Below are positions 60,122 to 64,000 of a stretch of 64,000 nt of DNA, piece after piece. The translations under genes and the position numbers were made by a program. A model generated the notes under the pieces. The model searched no databases. It had not been told where the DNA came from and saw nothing but the letters and a program-made list of their open reading frames with translations. The DNA lies in contig NZ_CP067977.1 in NCBI RefSeq assembly GCF_016656965.1, positions 2,318,501 through 2,382,500 on the forward strand. Direction: 5' to 3'. Every line of letters starts with the position of its first letter. Within the stretch, counting starts at the first letter, position 1. The DNA is from Brevundimonas vitisensis (lineage in GTDB: Bacteria; Pseudomonadota; Alphaproteobacteria; Caulobacterales; Caulobacteraceae).

Positions 60122-62788
60122 ATGACCATGATGAACCGCAAACGCGTGTTCTGGGCGACCACCGCCCTCGTGACCGGCCTGCTCGTAGCCGGTGCTGCTT
60201 CCGCCCAATCGACCGGCACCGTCGCGTCTGAAGCGACCGACGTCGATGAACTGGTCGTCACCGGCGTCCGTGGCCCGCGCGAAGTCGGCGGCGCCGTCGC
60301 TCAGACGGTCGACAAGACCCGCTCGACCATCACGCAAGAGCTGATCGCCCGTCAGAACCCCGGCCAGACCATCCTGCAGTCGCTGAACCTGGTCCCCGGC
60401 CTGAACTTCACCAACTCGGACCCGTACGGCAACTCGGGCGGTAACCTGCGTCTGCGTGGCTTCGACGGCAACCGCGTCGGTCTGGCCTTCGACGGCGTGC
60501 CGCTGAACGACACCGGCAACTACGCCACCTACAGCAACCAGCAGCTGGACCCGGAACTGATCGAGCGCGCCTCGGTCAACCAGGGCACGACCGACAACGA
60601 CAGCCCGACGGCTGCGGCCATCGGCGGCATCATCAACTACATCAGCTCCATCCCGTACGAAGAAGCCGGTGTTTCGACCACGGCCTCGATCGGCGAGTTC
60701 AACTATCACCGCGTGTTCCTGCGGGCCGACACGGGTGCCTTCGGCCCCTGGGGCACGACGGCCTATGCGACGATTTCGAACACCCGCTACGACAAGTTCA
60801 AGGGCCCGGGCGAACTGGAAAAGAGCCAGTTCAACGCTCGCCTGTACCAGAACCTGGGTGACGGCAACTTCGCCTCCATCTCGGCGCACTGGAACCGCAA
60901 CCGCAACGATTTCTACAACAACTTCGTGAACCTGGCCCAGTTCAACGCTGGCGGCTATCTCGAGAATGACATCGCCTGCTTCCGTCCTGCCGGCGTCAAC
61001 GGCTCGGTGCAGAACGAAAGCACCGGTTCGGTCCGCATCCTGTCGGACGGCAGCTCGGCCACCGGCAGCTGCACCAACTATCACGGCCTGCGGATCAATC
61101 CGTCGGACACCGGCAACATCCGCGGTAACTTCAGCTATGGCCTGACCGACAGCTTCCGCATCACGATCGACCCCTCGTTCCAGTATGTGATGGCCAACGG
61201 CGGCGGCTTCACCCTGGTGCAGGAGCGTGACGACCGTCTGGACCGCAACAGCGCCAACAACTCCACCGCCTGTCTGGCCGGCAACAACCTGAACGGCGGC
61301 GTGGACCTGAACGGCGACGGTGACAGCTGCGACAACGTCGGCCTGTACACTCCGTCGAACACCAACACCCGTCGTTACGGCGTGCTGGCCTCGGCGATCT
61401 GGGACGTCACCGACAACCACCGCCTGACCTTCTCCTACACCAACGACTATGGACGTCACCGCCAGACGGGCGAGGCCACGCGCTTCAACCAAGGCTCGGA
61501 GCCGTTCGAAGTGTACGGCGGCAAGGAAGGCTGGGGCGACGAAACCCGCCGCGTCTTCGGCACCGACGGCTCCTTCTACCGCTCGCGTGACCGTTTCTCG
61601 GAAGCGATCCTGAACCAGTTCTCGATCGACTACCGTGGCCGTTTCTTCAACGATGCCCTGACCATCCTGGTCGGTGCCCGTGCGCCCTTCTTCGCGCGGA
61701 ACCTGAACCAGTTCTGCTACACCCAGAACGGCACCTCGACGGTCCTGTGCACGACTCAGCCCGTCGCCACGACCCTGGCCAACGGCAACGTCCAGTTCGC
61801 CGGCAACACCAACCAGTATGTCGCCCCGTACTCGCAGCGCTTCGAGTATGACGACATCCTGCCCAGCTTCCAGGTCGGCTACGACTTCGGCGAAAGCAGC
61901 GTCTACGCCAGCTACTCCGAGCAGATCGCCGTGCCGCGGACAGACAACCTCTACACCGCCTTCCGCAACCCCACGGCGACCACGCTCCAGCCGATCGCCT
62001 TCAACGACGTCGAGCCCGAGTTCACCAAGAACTACGAAGTCGGCTATCGCTACACGACCTCTTCGGTCGTGGCTTCGGCGGCTATCTTCCAGAACGACTA
62101 CAGCAACCGCGTGGTCTCGACCCTGGACAATGATCCGACCTCGGAAACCTTCAACACCACCATCGATCGCAACATCGGTGAAGTGTCGTCCTACGGTGCC
62201 GAAGGTTCGATCGGCTGGTCGGTGACCGACGCCATCTCGCTGTACGCCTCGGCCACCTATCTGAATGCCGAGCTGCAGGAAGACCAAATCGTCGGTTCGT
62301 TCACCTGCCCGGCGGGCGGCGTGACGACCCCGGGTGCCAACGGCTTCGGCTGCACGCCCAACCAGCGTTCGCCCCTGATCATCCCGACGGCCGGCAAGAA
62401 GGTCGTCGAGACTCCGGAATGGATGGCCACCGTTCGCGGTGACTGGCTGGTCACCGAGAACCTCTCGGTCGGTCTGCAAGCCAAGTGGGTCGACGAGCGC
62501 TTCACCACCGACGTGAACGACGAACTGGTGCCGTCCTACACGGTCGTCGATTTCGACGCCCGCTATGACCTGACGGACGTGTTCGGCGTCAAGAACGCCT
62601 ATGTGCAGGTGAACGTGTCGAACCTGTTCGACGAGGAATACCCGATCAACATCTCGTCGGGCACCAACGCTCTGCCGATCGCCGATGTGAACCCCAATGC
62701 GGGCGTCAACTCGCGCTCGGGCTCGCCGCGGACCTTCGGCATCGGCGCCCCGCGCACGGCCGTGATCACCCTGGGCACGCGCTTCTAA
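60122..62788 (+). CDS. TonB-dependent outer-membrane receptor
   Basis: An 888-aa receptor for active uptake through the outer membrane. Signal peptide ending ASAQ (about residue 29), TonB-box-like VDELVVTGVR at 41-50, a plug domain (about 55-165; LRLRGFDGNRVGLAFDGVPL) and a long beta-barrel ending in aromatic F (TLGTRF). One extracellular loop carries a calcium-type motif beginning D395 (DLNGDGDSCDN). Substrate unknown; the upstream Pho-box-like site suggests expression in phosphate starvation. The terminator follows at 62819-62847. Confidence 0.95.
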   Translation: MTMMNRKRVFWATTALVTGLLVAGAASAQSTGTVASEATDVDELVVTGVRGPREVGGAVAQTVDKTRSTITQELIARQNPGQTILQSLNLVPGLNFTNSDPYGNSGGNLRLRGFDGNRVGLAFDGVPLNDTGNYATYSNQQLDPELIERASVNQGTTDNDSPTAAAIGGIINYISSIPYEEAGVSTTASIGEFNYHRVFLRADTGAFGPWGTTAYATISNTRYDKFKGPGELEKSQFNARLYQNLGDGNFASISAHWNRNRNDFYNNFVNLAQFNAGGYLENDIACFRPAGVNGSVQNESTGSVRILSDGSSATGSCTNYHGLRINPSDTGNIRGNFSYGLTDSFRITIDPSFQYVMANGGGFTLVQERDDRLDRNSANNSTACLAGNNLNGGVDLNGDGDSCDNVGLYTPSNTNTRRYGVLASAIWDVTDNHRLTFSYTNDYGRHRQTGEATRFNQGSEPFEVYGGKEGWGDETRRVFGTDGSFYRSRDRFSEAILNQFSIDYRGRFFNDALTILVGARAPFFARNLNQFCYTQNGTSTVLCTTQPVATTLANGNVQFAGNTNQYVAPYSQRFEYDDILPSFQVGYDFGESSVYASYSEQIAVPRTDNLYTAFRNPTATTLQPIAFNDVEPEFTKNYEVGYRYTTSSVVASAAIFQNDYSNRVVSTLDNDPTSETFNTTIDRNIGEVSSYGAEGSIGWSVTDAISLYASATYLNAELQEDQIVGSFTCPAGGVTTPGANGFGCTPNQRSPLIIPTAGKKVVETPEWMATVRGDWLVTENLSVGLQAKWVDERFTTDVNDELVPSYTVVDFDARYDLTDVFGVKNAYVQVNVSNLFDEEYPINISSGTNALPIADVNPNAGVNSRSGSPRTFGIGAPRTAVITLGTRF

Positions 62789-62818
62789 ATCCAGAAGCGC
62801 ACCGCTCTAAATCTGATG

Positions 62819-62847
62819 AAGGCGGCTCCGAAAGGGGCCGCCTTTTT
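62819..62847 (+). terminator. Rho-independent terminator of the TonB receptor gene
   Basis: GGCGGC (62821-62826) pairs with GCCGCC (62837-62842), extended by T-G, C-G, C-G pairs around a GAAA loop, and followed by five T residues (62843-62847). It lies 30 bp after the stop. Confidence 0.92.
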
Positions 62848-62920
62848 CTTGTTCTGGGGCTACCACTGGGCGCGCGGCACCTCGCGACTGGAGCCCATAT
62901 TTGTGGGGGCGTCTGTGCTT

Positions 62921-62945
62921 GCCGCGCGGTCGCTCGCGGCTTGAT
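62921..62945. repeat. Dispersed GC-rich intergenic repeat, copy C
   Basis: GCCGCGCGGTCGCTCGCGGC followed by TTGATCG, the best-preserved copy: GCCGCG and CGCGGC form a stem with an 8-nt loop. Compare 38501-38530 and 43578-43608. Confidence 0.55.
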
Positions 62946-63038
62946 CGATGGCCATGGTTGTCGGCACTGCCGTTGAACTGACACCGACGCATGTCTATGT
63001 GGCGCGGCTTGCCTCTTGGCCGATCAGGACCGCCGCCG

Positions 63039-64000
63039 ATGACGACCGTTTCCGCCTCCATCGCCACCGCGCCGATCCCGGCGGAGTGGGCCCCGCACCG
63101 GGCGATGTGGGTCGGCTGGCCCAGCCACGCCGATCTTTGGGAGGACAACCTGGAACCGGCGCAGGCCGAGGTCGAGGCCCTGGTCCGCGCCCTGGCCGGG
63201 CCCGGCCGGGAGCAGGTGCGCCTGATGGTCGGTCATCCCGAGGCCCTGGCCGAGGCCAAGGCGCGGTTCGCGGGCGTAGCTGGGGTGACCGTCGTCGATG
63301 GACGCTTTGGCGACATCTGGCTGAGAGACACCGGCCCCATCTTTGGTGAGGGATCGGCCAATGCCGCCGCCTTCCGCTTCAACGGCTGGGGCGGGAAGTA
63401 TGAGCTGGAGCATGACGATACCGTCGCCGATCAGATCGGTGCGGCTTCCGGTGTTACGCTGACCCGCCACGATGTGGTGCTGGAGGGCGGGGCCCTGGAT
63501 CACGATGGGCGCGGCACCATCCTGACCACGCGGCAATGCCTGCTGAACCCCAATCGCAATCCCGGCTGGACGCAGGATCTGGCCGAGGCGGCGCTCGCAA
63601 AAGCCCTGGGGGCGCGCAAGGTGCTGTGGCTGGGCGACGGCCTGCTGAACGACCACACCGATGGCCATGTCGACAACCTGGCCCGGTTCGTGGCGCCGGG
63701 GGTGGTGGCCTGTCCGGTAGCCTGGGGGCGCGGTGATCCCAACGACGATGTCTATGACGCGGTAGCCCAGGCCCTGTCCCAGATGACCGACGCCGACGGC
63801 AACCCGATCACCGTGCTGCGCCTGCCGTCACCCGGTTTCGTCGGTGACGAGGACGAGAAGCCCGTGCCGGCCAGCCACATGAATTTCCTGATCGCCAATG
63901 GCGCGGTGATCGTGCCGACCTATGGCGACGCGCGGGCCGCCGACCTGGCATGCCAGGGCCTGGCCACCGTATTCCCCGATCGCAAGATCATCCCCCTGCC
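63039..64000 (+). CDS. aguA: Agmatine deiminase, cut by window end
   Basis: Hydrolyses agmatine to N-carbamoylputrescine and ammonia in putrescine synthesis. About 320 residues from the ATG at 63039 are in the window. The start MTTVSASIATAPIPAEWAPH, MWVGWPSH, GDIWLRDTGPIF, FRFNGWGGKY, LEGGALDHDG, NDHTDGHVDNLARF and ASHMNFLIANG are the familiar blocks of this guanidino-group-modifying family. The sequence ends at FPDRKIIPL, shortly before the expected catalytic cysteine (GGGxIHCIT region), which is outside. Confidence 0.95.
   Translation, partial: MTTVSASIATAPIPAEWAPHRAMWVGWPSHADLWEDNLEPAQAEVEALVRALAGPGREQVRLMVGHPEALAEAKARFAGVAGVTVVDGRFGDIWLRDTGPIFGEGSANAAAFRFNGWGGKYELEHDDTVADQIGAASGVTLTRHDVVLEGGALDHDGRGTILTTRQCLLNPNRNPGWTQDLAEAALAKALGARKVLWLGDGLLNDHTDGHVDNLARFVAPGVVACPVAWGRGDPNDDVYDAVAQALSQMTDADGNPITVLRLPSPGFVGDEDEKPVPASHMNFLIANGAVIVPTYGDARAADLACQGLATVFPDRKIIPL

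Noticed and set aside
60065..62479. An 804-codon open frame antisense to the TonB receptor
   Set aside because: Valine/arginine-rich shadow caused by codon bias of the receptor gene; no recognisable domain.

Overview
The window is a gene-dense, high-GC chromosomal segment with no transposase, integrase, phage gene, rRNA, tRNA or CRISPR array that I can see. Gene content, GTG/TTG starts, 4-bp ATGA gene overlaps, two OmpA-type porins with polyproline linkers, a BA14K-type protein, a TonB-dependent receptor and a large serralysin-like RTX protease suggest an alphaproteobacterium of the Caulobacterales, most likely Brevundimonas or a close relative. That placement is inferred from protein character, not from a marker-gene comparison.

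Layout. 1-6.6 kb: amino-acid and cofactor housekeeping (proB-proA, ahcY, bioB, argB-HAD phosphatase-dapD). 6.8-10.9 kb: an M10 metalloprotease with RTX repeats and an unusual tail. 10.9-15.9 kb: a capsule-export operon (KpsM-, KpsE- and KpsT-like proteins, an unrecognised beta-rich protein, a TPR/FkbM methyltransferase). 16.1-18.5 kb: an OmpA porin and an OmpA-type lipoprotein. 18.7-23.5 kb: a 2OG-Fe(II) oxygenase, a TadG-like VWA protein and an M2 peptidase. 23.6-28.8 kb: a probable Zur-controlled zinc operon (metal-type membrane protein, CDF exporter, COG0523 metallochaperone) continuing into an SDR, a WD40 protein and mtgA. 28.9-35 kb: CPBP protein, rplU-rpmA, GNAT, small envelope proteins, thioesterase, threonine dehydratase, FKBP lipoprotein. 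35.2-43.6 kb: nrdB and nrdA on opposite strands, flanking a serine hydrolase, a nucleotidyltransferase/metallophosphoesterase pair, VanZ, GDT1-type and PAP2 membrane proteins. 43.7-49.8 kb: a luciferase-like oxidoreductase and a second capsule operon (kdsD/kpsF, two glycosyltransferases, Wza/KpsD-type lipoprotein). 50.0-54.0 kb: trehalose metabolism (otsB, GH15, otsA). 54.1-56.3 kb: thiolase and a multifunctional-enzyme-type SDR. 56.6-59.3 kb: a second OmpA porin sharing its 3' half with the first, and a KpsS-like gene. 59.3-64 kb: msrA, a TonB-dependent receptor with a Pho-box-like site, and aguA cut by the window end.

Together the genes describe a Gram-negative free-living cell. Capsule export is split over three loci. 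Zinc and manganese homeostasis genes carry recognisable control signals, and several envelope proteins have repeats or insertions worth following up. The points I rate highest are the near-identical 474-bp 3' segments of the two ompA genes, the repeated VLPG tail beyond the RTX secretion domain, the Zur-like box inside a promoter spacer, the Pho-box-like repeat before the TonB receptor, the terminator-like hairpin at the start of the rplU leader, and the palindrome shared by ahcY and bioB. GC content, alignments and folds were judged by eye; nothing was computed with software.
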